From NCBI GenBank assembly GCA_941918925.1, contig OW799233.1, positions 150,318,802 through 150,382,801 on the forward strand: a stretch of 64,000 nucleotides of DNA, in the 5' to 3' direction. Shown piece after piece: positions 11,925-22,069 of this stretch. Origin of the DNA: Phyto melanocephala. Taxonomy: Eukaryota; Arthropoda; Insecta; Diptera; Rhinophoridae. The notes beneath the pieces are model-generated. The model had not been told where the DNA came from, did not search any database, and worked only from the letters and a program-made list of their open reading frames with translations. Every line of letters starts with the position of its first letter. Position 1 is the first letter of the stretch. Position numbers and translations under genes: made by a program.

Positions 11925-12470
11925 GTGGGCGGGACCACGCCCATAAAAATTAGTTATCAGTTTTAGCTACTTGCACTTGACCGATTTTTCTGAAACTTTG
12001 CACACATATCGAGCTCTCATGACTAAATAATTTCGTTATAAGAAAAGTGGGCGGGGCCACGCCCCTAAAAAAGTTTTAATTTTGAGGTACTTCCGCTGGA
12101 CCGATTTTTCTAAAACTTTGCACACATACTAAGCTGTCATAACCATATAATTTCGTGATTAGAAAAGTGGGCAGGGCCACGCCCATAAAAAAAGTTATAA
12201 TTTTGAGGTACTTGCACTGGACCGATTATTGTGAAACTTTGCACACATGTCGAGCTGTCATGACTAAATAATTTCGTGATTAGAAAAGTGGGCAGTGCCA
12301 CGCCCATAAAAAAAGGTATCATTTTGAGGTACTTGCACTGGACCGATTCTTCAGAAACTTTGCACACATATTGAGCTGTTATGACTTTACAATTTCGTGA
12401 TAGGAAAAGTGGGCAATGCCACGTTCATAAATAAATTATAATTTTTAGGTTTTTGCACTTGATATTCAAT
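11925..12470. repeat. tandem array, five units of about 121 bp
   Basis: Each unit begins GTGGGC.G.(G/C)CCACGCCCA and continues through GAGGTACTTGCACTGGACCG and ACTTTGCACACATA. Unit starts lie at 11925, 12047, 12167, 12288 and 12409 (periods 122, 120, 121, 121). The GGGCGTGG/CCACGCCC portion is itself palindromic. Confidence 0.9.
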
Positions 12471-12531
12471 TAAAATTCAGAATGCATTTCGATTCATTAA
12501 GGGGCGTGGCAACGCGCGCCGGGTTTGGCTA

Positions 12532-13414
12532 GTACAAAAATAATAATGAAAATGCTGGTCTATTACCGGCAAAGATATTAGCAAAAATATTTATTTTTAT
12601 ATTAAATATTCAACAACAAAATTTAATTAAAACTACAACAACAAAAACAAGCGATCGCTGATACATACTTATATATGAATACTAGCAGAACCCAGACAGC
12701 TTTGCTGGTACCCACAAATTTTTTGCATTGTATTCATTTGAGGGTATCACCCACCGTTTTCCCCCTTTTCAGTTCCAATTAGAAATACCGATTGTTAATG
12801 TACACAGAAGACATTACGATACATGGTTTGGTAACTTTTCAAGTGAAATCGTAATATGGAAAATGGAGGCCATTTTGTTGATATATGTATAAGAATATAT
12901 AGGAAAATTAAAATATGTGTAAATAGCTATGTTTTTCCAAATGTTGAAATTACACATACGAGCTTCAATTATAACTTTAAATTGTCATATAAATATAAAC
13001 AAATTAACGAAAAAAAAATCATTTACCTTATATGGTTACACCATAACTGTATTTTTTTTTTAATAAATGTGAAACTCAATTTAATAACAATAATAATCAA
13101 CAAACATACAACAGTAAAACAAAAAAACAAAACCCAAAATTACCCAAACGCGGAAGAATTTTCATGGCATTTTCCAATGATGAACATTTTCACATTTTTT
13201 TCTTTCTACTTCATTTTAGTATACAAAATCAATCAAGTAACTGATTTACCGGTATCGTGTCGTATGATATGGTTTGCAAAAGAAGTGTTGAAAAATTGAA
13301 TTATTTTTCAGAAAATAAAAATCAAATACATACCAGCAAAGATTTAATCACATGAGGACCGTCGAAACAACTAAAGAGCGCAAATACGAAATTCGTATTA
13401 ATAATTCAAATTTG
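12532..13414. other. AT-rich spacer
   Basis: Nothing recognised. A 147-codon plus-strand frame at 12856-13299 is mostly Asn, Lys, Ile and Phe with homopolymer runs and no motif. I take it as chance. Confidence 0.45.
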
Positions 13415-14428
13415 TATACCCTTCGCTGAGGGCTTAAAGGTATACATATATTGGTTAGTGATTCCGTGTGAATTTCTACAATATTAATTTCCGATCCCAT
13501 ATGAATATATTTTTTGAAAGCTTCTGAATAGGGAACTCGATTAGGCACTGTCCGTCTGTCCATGTATATGTTGAAAGCAGTTTTTTAAGCCCCCGACATT
13601 GCCTAGAACCGTTCCTAGAATCAAAATATCAGAGATATTCGGAAGCAACATAATTACCTCATAAATTTCTCAAATATGAGTTTTTTTCCCCAAATTTTTA
13701 CCACAAAATTAAAAATCTTTCAGCCCTAGAATAATTTAAGTTGTGTGACTATTTATAAATAGAGACGTTCTTGAAATTTTCGGATATATCGATCATTAAT
13801 CGGCAAAGTTATAGGTAAAAATCATTTGAAAAAATAAAAGTAGATATTTTTTAAATATATAAAATTTTTCAACCTCGTTAATATTTTTGGTCACGCTAAT
13901 GACATTAAATTGTAATCCGTAGTCTCAAAAATTATTTCTGAGAAAAACTAAAAAATCGGATTGAAGCTAATTGAGATATTAGCTCGAAAATACAACTACT
14001 TCGGTGTTTTCCGTAATATGTAAAAAGGAGAATCGAGTTTTTCAGTTTCTATTATACCGAAAGAATCAAAACGGGAATCAAATGAAAGGACTTGATCTGT
14101 GAAATATCGTGAAATATTGAAAAGTAAAAATCCGAGATAGCGTCTTAGATCAAATGGCGGAAATATGAGGCAAATATAGTAGTTACATCTTTGTCCCACA
14201 ATATTGGTATCAAATGAAAGGGATTGACCAGTAAAATACAGTAAAATATTTAAAGGGGTAAATCCAAGATGGCGTCTGAAACAAAATGGCTGTAAATTTT
14301 TTTAACCCTCTTAAATGAAAAGGCTTGACTATTAAAATACAATTAACGTCGGAAATAATAAACAATGAACATAGTGGTGAAGGGTGTTGTGCGATATGAC
14401 ACGATCGAATATAACACTTTTACTTGCT
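13415..14428 (+). mobile_element. DINE-1/mini-me-like element, group B
   Basis: Starts TATACCCTTCGCTGAGGG, then the worn core (TTCCGTGTGAATTTCTACAA), a GTCY tract (ACTGTCCGTCTGTCCATG) and AAGCCCCCGACATTGCC. A long body has repeated segments (GGTATCAAATGAAAGGG, AAGATGGCGTC). It ends GGTGAAGGGTGTTG...CGATCGAATATAAC...TTACTTGC, a decayed form of the 3' hairpin end. No coding capacity. Copies of the same group are at 16025, 47578 and 62735. Confidence 0.75.
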
Positions 14429-16024
14429 TTAGATAGGATGTAGAATATTTCAATGAAGATTTTAAACTACAGCAAAATCTATCACGCCTTAAAATGCAAC
14501 TAATTTAGTTTTTGAAGTTATTGCCTCGCCATTTGAAAACCGATCGCAATATAATTTATACCGTAGTAACGGCTTGAATACAGAATTGTAAAAGCTTTTT
14601 TGATAAGAGAAACAAACAAGGTACCAGAAAAGATATCAAGGATTTGTCCTTCTTTTAAAAAATTAAATAATTAGTCAAGTCATTAACAACGGTATGCAAT
14701 ATGCTGAATTCGGACTTATGGATAATGACACAGCCATTAAAGTATATTTAGACCTACTTAAATTTTTATATACACATTGTAGTAAATTCGATATTAAACA
14801 ACACTTAAATACAAAACTAAACCTTGTGATTAGTAGCATTTCCGGTTATTTCAACCAAAACTGTTTGCTATGTGTACTCAAAACATTTTTTCCAATACTT
14901 AAAATAGTGCAATAAAATATTGTTATTACCCAAGAAAAATACAGTCGGCATAACGCTGATAGAGGTATTACAATGTGGTCACAACATCAAAATCATAACG
15001 TATTTCCGTACCAGTTTGGAACTTTCATTTATGTACCCTGTTCAAAATGGGTTAATTGTTTTACTATTCAATTAACTAAAGTGTATAAATACCAATTTGT
15101 AACAAATATTAAAGCATGTTGTTGTTTCTGTTAAAATTCTTTTATATATAATTCCATAAAAATTATTTATTTTATTTTTACATATTTTTCGTTTTCTTAC
15201 AAATTGAGTGTATCATGTATTAAATACTAGAGCTGATAATTAAATTAATATTAAGACGCAACGTTGTAAGAATTCGCTACATATTAAAATTGCAACAATA
15301 AAAACATGTTTTCAATTGCTAATTTAGGCAAAATAAAATAATAAAATATTTAGGAAATTCTAAAAACTAACTGAAAATTGTATGTAGTATTTTTAGATCA
15401 GAATATAATTAAGAATCATCATACAGGGTGATCCAAAAATTATGTATATTTTTTAAATAAATAATATTAATTGTGTATGATACAAATTTTACCTAAAACA
15501 TTATTTAGCAGAAACACGACAATCAGCGATGCACAATTGGGCTCTCAAAAGTTGTTTGGCATAACTGCACGAAAAGTTTTAGGCTCTATTATGGTTCAGT
15601 TAGTAGACTTGTATCGCGATGTTACAAATCAGCCGCCAAAATCTGTCGCATTAGCAATGAGTGTTACAGTTCATTGGAAACTTTCTGTGAGTTAGAAATC
15701 TGTAGAAAATAGGTTTTTTTGCGGAGAGAACGTAATTCATTGGACATTTTGTAAAAAAGAAAAAGAGACAACACTACGTTTTTACAAACTGACCCACACA
15801 TTTTAACGATACTAAGAGCTGTAAAGTAAAATAATACAAATCCACTTACTGAACCATTTCCCTGATCTCAGCTTCAATGTTTTGTTTAAGCTGGACTATA
15901 GTTTGGGTCTTTTTAGCATACACTCGTTCCCTTTATATTCTGAAGATATAAAAATGTTATTAAATTTTTACACGTAGGCGAGATTTTAAACTGTAGTTTG
16001 TTACATTTGGCCTTGTCAAATGCA
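14429..16024. other. unassigned DNA with an isolated transposon-like end
   Basis: ACAGGGTGATCCAAAAATTA at about 15424 resembles a Tc1/mariner terminal repeat, but no inverted partner was found. The frames at 14694-14915 and 15471-15695 match nothing I know. Confidence 0.35.
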
Positions 16025-16207
16025 GAACATGTACATATGTAGGTATAATGACCACAAAGCAGCGTAGCTAGAATTCAGATTAAATGTTATATACCATTTA
16101 GTTAACTGTATTCTGCTTGTCTACCCCATTCATTTGACACTCATATTGATAAGGTAAAGAACTAAAATTATCCGTCATTTTGCTACGGACGCCATCTTGG
16201 ATTTTTT

Positions 16208-17532
16208 TATACCCTTCACCTGTGGTGCACAAGAATATATATAGCTTTGTCATTCCGTTTGTAATTTCTACAATTTTCATATCCGACCCCAGAAAATATA
16301 TATTTTCTGAAAGCTTATGAATAGAGGAGTCGATTAAGCCCTGACCATCTGTCCGTCTGTCCGTGTGTTGATTAAAATCAACTTTTAGAAGCAACTACAT
16401 GTTCCTCAGATCTGTATATGGTATCAATCTTTTGGAAATATCCGGGAATGAATCGCTATTGAAATTCAGCACAATCGCCCAATAACTTTCTGAGATATGA
16501 GCAAAAAACCACGACCGCCTCGTTTTTTCACAATTACAACAACAACATACATACATATATACTGGTTAGAATAAACGTGGCATCGAGCCAAAAAAAATTT
16601 TTTTTTATTTGTTATATTATTTATATTTTTATTTTTTTTTTGTTTTATATATTTATATTTTATTCGAACTTTTTTCTATATATTAAATTTTAATGTGAAC
16701 CATTTTTTATTTTGGCTTAAGTTCATTTATTTCTTTATTTAATTTTATAATTCAAATTAAATTAAATTGTAACCATTTTAGGAATATTCTTTCTAAAAAT
16801 TATTTCCGATATTAGCCGAGTCGAAATCAGCTACGATTTCATCATCAGCACTCTTTATCGGTATACTACTATGTAACTTAAAATTCCTATTTATGTTACA
16901 ATTGAATGAAATTTGAATTAGTGAATCTTATTATTATTTTTCATATTTTGTTGAATATTTAATTTCACCTATCAAATGACAATTCATAATTCAACATGTT
17001 CATATTCTTCTATATTCGTAATACATTTTCGTTATGCTTTCAATATCCATCCTTTGGCTGGAATTATTGAAAACAAGGTTGTATTTACATTTTCATTTAT
17101 ATATGTAAGTCCATCTAGGTGATAGACACTGAACAATGAATGGTTACAATTTAATTCAATTTGAATTATAAAATTAAATAAAGAAACAAATGAACTTAAG
17201 CCAAAATAAAAAATGGTTCACATTAAAATTTAATTTTTTTGTTTTTTTAAATTTTTTTTTTGTAATTGTTTTTATTGTTTTTTTTTTTAATATATTTTTT
17301 TTTTATTTTTTTTTTGCAATTTTTTTTTAGAAACATACATATGTACACACGTAAACTCAATTATAATTTTACAATGGTATGTTTTTTATATGTATGTTTT
17401 TTACATGTATGTACGTATTTTATATGAGATTATATGAGATGAATGGTGATACAAAGAATTGTTATTGCATGACTACACGTTGTGAAGGGTATATAAGATT
17501 CGGCTCGGCCGAATATACCACTGTTACTGGTT
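16208..17532 (+). mobile_element. DINE-1/mini-me-like element, group A, itself carrying a MITE
   Basis: Begins TATACCCTTCACCTGTGGTG, has TTTGTCATTCCGTTTGTAA, a GTCY tract (CATCTGTCCGTCTGTCCGTG) and the group-A block ACTGGTTAGAATAAACGTGG. A long T-rich stretch follows, and the end is GAAGGGTATATAAG plus the hairpin ATTCGGCTCGGCCGAAT and TTACTGGTT. A 543-bp element with TTAA duplications is inserted in the T-rich stretch. No coding capacity. Confidence 0.8.
16687..17229. mobile_element. 543-bp MITE with 91-bp terminal inverted repeats
   Basis: Positions 16687-16777 and 17139-17229 are inverted copies, with 2 mismatches that I can count over about 91 bp. Each is flanked by TTAA (16683-16686 and 17230-17233), consistent with a TTAA-targeting (piggyBac-like) system. 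TTAA is palindromic and could also be part of the repeat. The end sequence ATTTTAATGTGAACC lacks the usual piggyBac CCC. The interior has no open frame but contains a hammerhead-like hairpin at 16821-16848. Confidence 0.8.
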
Positions 17533-18275
17533 TATTTATGGTATTGTTCTGGTCAAGCCTTTTGATTGATAAAAATATTGTTGATGGTTGAAAGGGTTAA
17601 ATTTTTTACTATTAGATTTGATCTTTATACATATAAATTTATTTTACGCCATTTTGTAATGGCAAACATCATGACACATCATGAGCTCTATTAGTTGATA
17701 CCTCTATTGACCCGCTCTATTTTCTAAAAGCTGAAGAAGAACTTTCGTTTTTAAATCTTAGGAAAAAACACTAAAGCAGTTATATTTGATGCTTATATCT
17801 CAGTTAGTTTTAAATCGATTTTTAAACTTTTGTCGTGATAATTTTGGAGATTGCGGCTTACAACGTGGTGTCACTAACGTATCTAAAAATTATTTAAAAG
17901 CTTGTGAAATTTTATATATTTAAAAAGAAATAAAACTTTTCAAACAATTTCTACCTATAACTTTGCCAATTAGTAACCGATTTGTTTAAAACAGACCTAG
18001 AGGCGTTTATTATCCACACTTAGTAACAAAAGTGTCTACAAACTATCCGAGGGCTGAAAACTTTTTGTGGCAAAATTATAGGAAAAACAAATGCAGACAT
18101 TTTTATTTACTTATATCTCATCAAGTTATGGGGCTTCTAAAAGTTGATTTGAATTAACACAGGGCCAGACGGACAAAGCTCAATCGACTGCCTCATTTAT
18201 AAGCACTCAAGCAAACTTTATGTTGACGGAAATGAATAATGTAGAAATTTAAAATTAAATGGTAGCGCTATATAC

Positions 18276-18984
18276 CTCTGACATCATAAGTGATGGACAT
18301 AATAAATTAAAAAGTCCTTCGATATTCGATGTCTATCAAACACTTTGAACATTATTTCATTAGAAGAATTTCTGACTATTCTTTGGTTGAACTTAATTTG
18401 TTCCTTTATTGTTTTTTAATCATACATGCTTTTTCTTTTTCCCCGTAGGTCAAATGTGTTTCTAACTATTCCATCAAAACAATTTCTCATCAATAATTTT
18501 TTTCCAAATATTGGCATATGAATCATAGAGAATAACTTGTTCAATACAAAACCATTGAAAATGTTTTAAATTGTTCTACCAAAAATTTTAAACTAAATTT
18601 AATAATTTATGCATATTTTTAACAAATTTAACAAGGAAAAAAACACAAAAACTAAAATAAAAAAAAAACTTAAAATTGCATTTTTACATGCAATAGGCTT
18701 AAAACAGAAGTTTAACAATAAAATAAAACAAGTAATACAAATGAATATATAAAAATTCCACACAAATGAAACAGTGTGAAAAATAATAACTTAAACTGGT
18801 ACATGCAACATTTTAATCCGCTATAGATAAAAAGTACAAATTCGAGTTAGGGAGGTATGTAGCTATGAAACGGGGGTGTCTGAGGCAAAAAGACACCTCC
18901 AACACTCACACTCGAAGACCCATATTGTCCAATTGTGTTCCTTTTGATAAAATAAAAATAGAAAGAAAAGCAAGTATTAGAAAC
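18276..18984. other. AT-rich spacer
   Basis: No gene or element boundary recognised. The 3' part (18600-18800) is A-rich low complexity that leads into the GC-richer LINE fragment. Confidence 0.4.
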
Positions 18985-19400
18985 GGGAAATTAAGAACAG
19001 AAATAAAGTGGAAGAAATAAAATAGCAGTCGTATTAGGCCCTCATTGTCTACCTACCTCCACAATGAATTCAGTTTGTGTATCGTGAAATTACTTGCCTA
19101 ACACCTTTTTCTATGGTTCTGTAGTCTCGGTATTATTCTCACACATACTACAATAATCCAGACTACAGAGTAATGTCCCGTTATTACCCCAACAATGGTC
19201 TTCAGACATACCCTATTTATATCTAGCAATACTTTAGAGTCTCCTGAGTTTAACCTTGGAAGTAGAAACTTTGACACTTTGCAGTACCTTTAATCCCAAA
19301 TCACTTCTATCTGATATCCACGCCCTTATTCACCCAAAATAGTGTCCAGTCGGAAGCCTTGCTATGCCCCCAAATTCCGGTTACATATAAATAATATATC
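18985..19400 (-). pseudogene. non-LTR retrotransposon C-terminal fragment
   Basis: A GC-richer block. On the minus strand it reads as a LINE ORF2 tail: LNSGDSKVLLDINR and IVGVITGHYS match the region after RNase H where the conserved TGH motif lies, and NHRKRC and NFTIHKLNSL follow. Stops and at least one frameshift are present. It resembles the tails at 5295 and 19880 in layout, but the sequences are not obviously the same family. The 5' and 3' limits are approximate. Confidence 0.5.
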
Positions 19401-19861
19401 GTTATGCTAACATTTGCAAATTTCAGTAGTAAGGCACAAAGATCTGGAAAGAAAATCTGTTAAATTAGTTAACAATACAATTAACCCTAAGTGTTAAATA
19501 TTTTAGAACCATTTCTATAATTACCCACTAAAAAAAGATATGCAAAAGAAACAGTGAATGCATATGGGTTCAAGTCATGACAATGTGAACTCTAGGTGAA
19601 ACATGCATGATTTCATCATTACCGTGACATTGGATATCATGCTTTTATATGAATTAATAAACTTTTCCCAATTAAAATAAGTGCATGGAACGCATGTGCA
19701 TGAAGAGAGACACATGTTTAAGATGTTTAAGATATATTTGCATGTATTTTGAGGTACATAATTTACAACAAAATATTTTGGATTTAGGGAGAAATAACTA
19801 GTGGAAAAATTGTTTACTGGCTAATATTAAGGTTACGGTGCTCTTAAAAAACTTTTGCTAT
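19401..19861. other. spacer before the LINE insertion
   Basis: No feature recognised. It ends in the 18-bp target sequence that was duplicated by the LINE insertion. Confidence 0.45.
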
Positions 19862-20461
19862 TAAGGCCTAATAATTCTACGGTTACCCTTGAGTGGGTTT
19901 CAGGACATGGGGATATTGATGGTAATAATAGAGCTGATGCACTTGCAAAAGCTGGTACCACCTTAGATTCGGTTGAATCCAGTTATGCTTTGGGTATTCC
20001 CTTATCGAAGGGTAAGCAGCTGATCTCGCATCGATTCTATATGGATGCCAAGGCAAGATGGCTAAGAGAACCCACTTGCTTGAAAACCAAAGAGATCAGG
20101 CCTGAAATGGATGCGCATAGAACGCAATATGCGGTGAAGATGCCCCGAATCCATTTTAGCAACCTCAGCGGCCATTACTGGACACTGGACTATAGATACA
20201 CATGCGAAAAGGCTGAACATACTTTATAACGACTTTTGCAGAAGTTGCGATAACGAGGAAGAGGAGGAGGCAACTGAACATCTTCTCTGTAATTGTCCTG
20301 CATTCGGGGACCTGAAACACCAGATTCTAGGTCAGCGAATACTTGAAAGTAAAACTTGTCTTTCCGCCGTTGATCTGGGAAAGATCTACACCTTTATAAA
20401 CAGGACAGGCGGACTTCGGGCTGTTGCCGGATCCAACCTAACCTAAGGCCTAATAATTCTA
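19862..20461 (+). mobile_element. 5'-truncated LINE insertion with 18-bp target duplication
   Basis: The sequence TAAGGCCTAATAATTCTA occurs perfectly at 19862-19879 and again at 20444-20461, on either side of a 564-bp insert. The insert starts inside the RNase H coding region and ends GGATCCAACCTAACC with no poly-A. This is the signature of target-primed reverse transcription with 5' truncation. The perfect duplication suggests a fairly recent event. Confidence 0.85.
19880..20443 (+). pseudogene. LINE ORF2 tail: RNase H domain and Cys-His C-terminus
   Basis: The frame carries the C-terminal half of an RNase H domain (LEWVSGHGDIDGNNRADALA, with the DG.N.AD.LA motif). This is the hybrid-degrading domain of I/R1-like LINEs. 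A +1 shift near 20180 then continues as HAKRLNILYNDFCRSC and ATEHLLCNCPAF (a C..C...H.L..C.CP zinc-like motif), and the ORF ends at TAA within CCTAAC. Upstream endonuclease and reverse-transcriptase domains are absent through 5' truncation. The apparent start at 19855 lies in the duplicated target and is not a real start. Confidence 0.8.
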
Positions 20462-21247
20462 ATAATGTTTGATATGAAAACATTTATTTAATTTATTAAT
20501 TTTAAATTTTGAACCACACTTTCCATAGCAGAATTTATTTCCAAACGTGGTTTATTAAAAGCCATCAACATACGACCCATCATACTAAGCAAAATCATAA
20601 AAATAACATTAACGATCTTGTTAGTAAAGATGTACTAAAGGTATTACAGATATCTAAAATATTGCAATTGCAGGAGAAACTTTGGATGTTCTAACTATAC
20701 CTTACCCTCTTAATTATAGCTTTTTGCTTTTTTATTTAATTTATAAGCCCATATTATTTTTAGGAGTTCTTCCATCATTTGAAGATGCTATACAGCATGA
20801 GTTATCTTTGAACAATTAGTTCTGTCCAGAATCAGAATCAGAAAATCAATTATTTTTCTCTGATTCGAGTCATTAATATCTTTCTGAACAAACATATTGC
20901 TTAATCATGTCTTCTTTTCAGCAATCGTCTTACTAACAAAAATAACCTAAACAAGAGCGCCAAGCATTGTGTTTTATTCCCCTTAGCGCTGTGTTTATAT
21001 TTTTTATTTACAAAGTTTGACATTTGAAATAAATGAGAGAAAATTGTTTTTTTTTTATGGACTTTGACAGCGAAAGTTTAAAATAAGTGAAAAAGAATTA
21101 TCTGACGAAAAAATACTACCTGATGAATATATATACCCTGACATCAACGTTAATTAATAAAACCTACTAAAAAGAAAATAAATATAAAATCGCTAGTTCG
21201 ACCTTAAAATAGCTGAAATGGCATTGCATTCAACAATTACAAATAAA
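20462..21247. other. AT-rich spacer
   Basis: No gene recognised. It lies between the LINE insertion and the next group-A repeat. Confidence 0.45.
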
Positions 21248-22069
21248 AACAAGTAAGAGTGCTATATTCGGCCGTGCCGAATCTTATATACCCTTTACAA
21301 CGTGTAGTCATGCAATAACAGTAGTTTGTATCACCATTCATTCCATATGAAATACGTACATACATATAAAAAACATACATCTATAAAAACAACCCATTTT
21401 AAAATTATAACTTTACGTATGTATGTTAAAAGAAAAAAAAAGAAAAAATAAAAAAAAAATTTAAAAAAAAATAAAAAAAAAATTAAAAAAAAAATTTTTT
21501 AAAAATAATTAAAATATATATAACAAATATAAAACAAAAAAAAATTAAAAAAAAAAATTAAAAAAAAAATTTAAAAAAAAATTAAAAAAAAATAATAAAA
21601 ATATAAATAATATATTAAATAAAAAATAAAAAAATTAAAAAAAAATAAAAAAATTTTTTTTTTTGCTCAGCTGGGATCGATGCCATGTTTTCTCTAACCA
21701 GTATACACGTTTGTATGTTGTTGTTGTAATGTTGTTTTTGTGCAAAAAAAATCGAGGTGGTCGTGGGTTTTTGCTCATATCTCAGTTGTTTATGTACCGA
21801 TGTTTCTGATTTTCAATACCGATCTACTCCCGAATATTTCTGATATTTTAATACCTCACCCGGGTCCAAGCGATTTCGGGGGGCTTCAAAAAGTTGATAT
21901 CAACATACACACGGACAGACGGACAGACTGAGAGAGCTTAATCGACTCCCCTATTCATAAGCTTTCAGAAAATATATACTTTATGGGGTCGGAAATGAAA
22001 ATTGTAGAAATTTCACACGGAATGACAAACCTATGTATATATACCCTTTTTCACTGTGTGAAGGGTATA
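21248..22069 (-). mobile_element. DINE-1/mini-me-like element, group A
   Basis: A complete copy in minus orientation. The plus strand starts AACAAGTAAGAGTGCTATA and the hairpin ATTCGGCCGTGCCGAAT. Then come CCTTTACAACGTGTAGTCAT, a long A-rich tract (21425-21660), GCTCAGCTGGGATCGATGCC, a GTCY tract read as GACAGACGGACAGACTG, and GTGTGAAGGGTATA at the end. The A-rich tract and GTCY tract are where copies differ most in length. The open frames inside are artefacts. Confidence 0.85.

Larger units (their letters stand above)
11768..12531 (+). mobile_element. non-autonomous Helitron-like element with tandem core
   Basis: The 5' end (TATATAAAAGTGAAACTCTG) matches the second copy at 25427, where it is preceded by TC, as at a Helitron 5' terminus. 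Next come a (TG)24 tract, a conserved TAGCTATAGACTCCG block and five tandem 121-bp units. The 3' end reads GCAACGCGCGCCGGG then TTTGGCTAGT: a short GC-rich hairpin about 6 bases upstream of CTAG, as expected of Helitrons, which insert by rolling circle without target duplication. No Rep/helicase coding is present, so it would need an enzyme in trans. Confidence 0.7.
16025..18275 (-). mobile_element. DINE-1/mini-me-like element, group B, split by a younger insertion
   Basis: On the minus strand this copy starts near 18275, passes the GTCY-derived segment (GCCAGACGGACAAAGC at about 18165) and the GCCAATTAGTAACCGAT block near 17970, and reaches GGCTTGACCAG at about 17560. There it is interrupted. 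It resumes at 16207 with AAAAAATCCAAGATGGCGTC and runs to the decayed 3' part at about 16030 (GGTATAATGACCAC on the plus strand). The join matches the continuous order in the 13415 copy, which shows that the 16208-17532 element landed inside it. Confidence 0.7.

Noticed and set aside
11775..11966. 63-codon frame with a Cys-Val repeat
   Set aside because: It is a translation of the (TG)24 tract and the flanking Helitron-like sequence.
11925..12470. CRISPR-like regular repeats
   Set aside because: Units are contiguous 121-bp tandem copies without unique spacers, inside a Helitron-like element of an insect genome.
12856..13299. 147-codon plus-strand frame
   Set aside because: Composition is Asn/Lys/Ile/Phe with homopolymer runs, as expected of AT-rich DNA, and there is no motif or homolog that I recognise.
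14694..14915. 73-codon plus-strand frame of fairly balanced composition
   Set aside because: No recognisable domain, no splice or promoter context. Frames of this length are expected by chance in 64 kb.
15424..15443. Tc1/mariner terminal repeat (ACAGGGTGATCC)
   Set aside because: No inverted partner and no transposase-like sequence could be found nearby.
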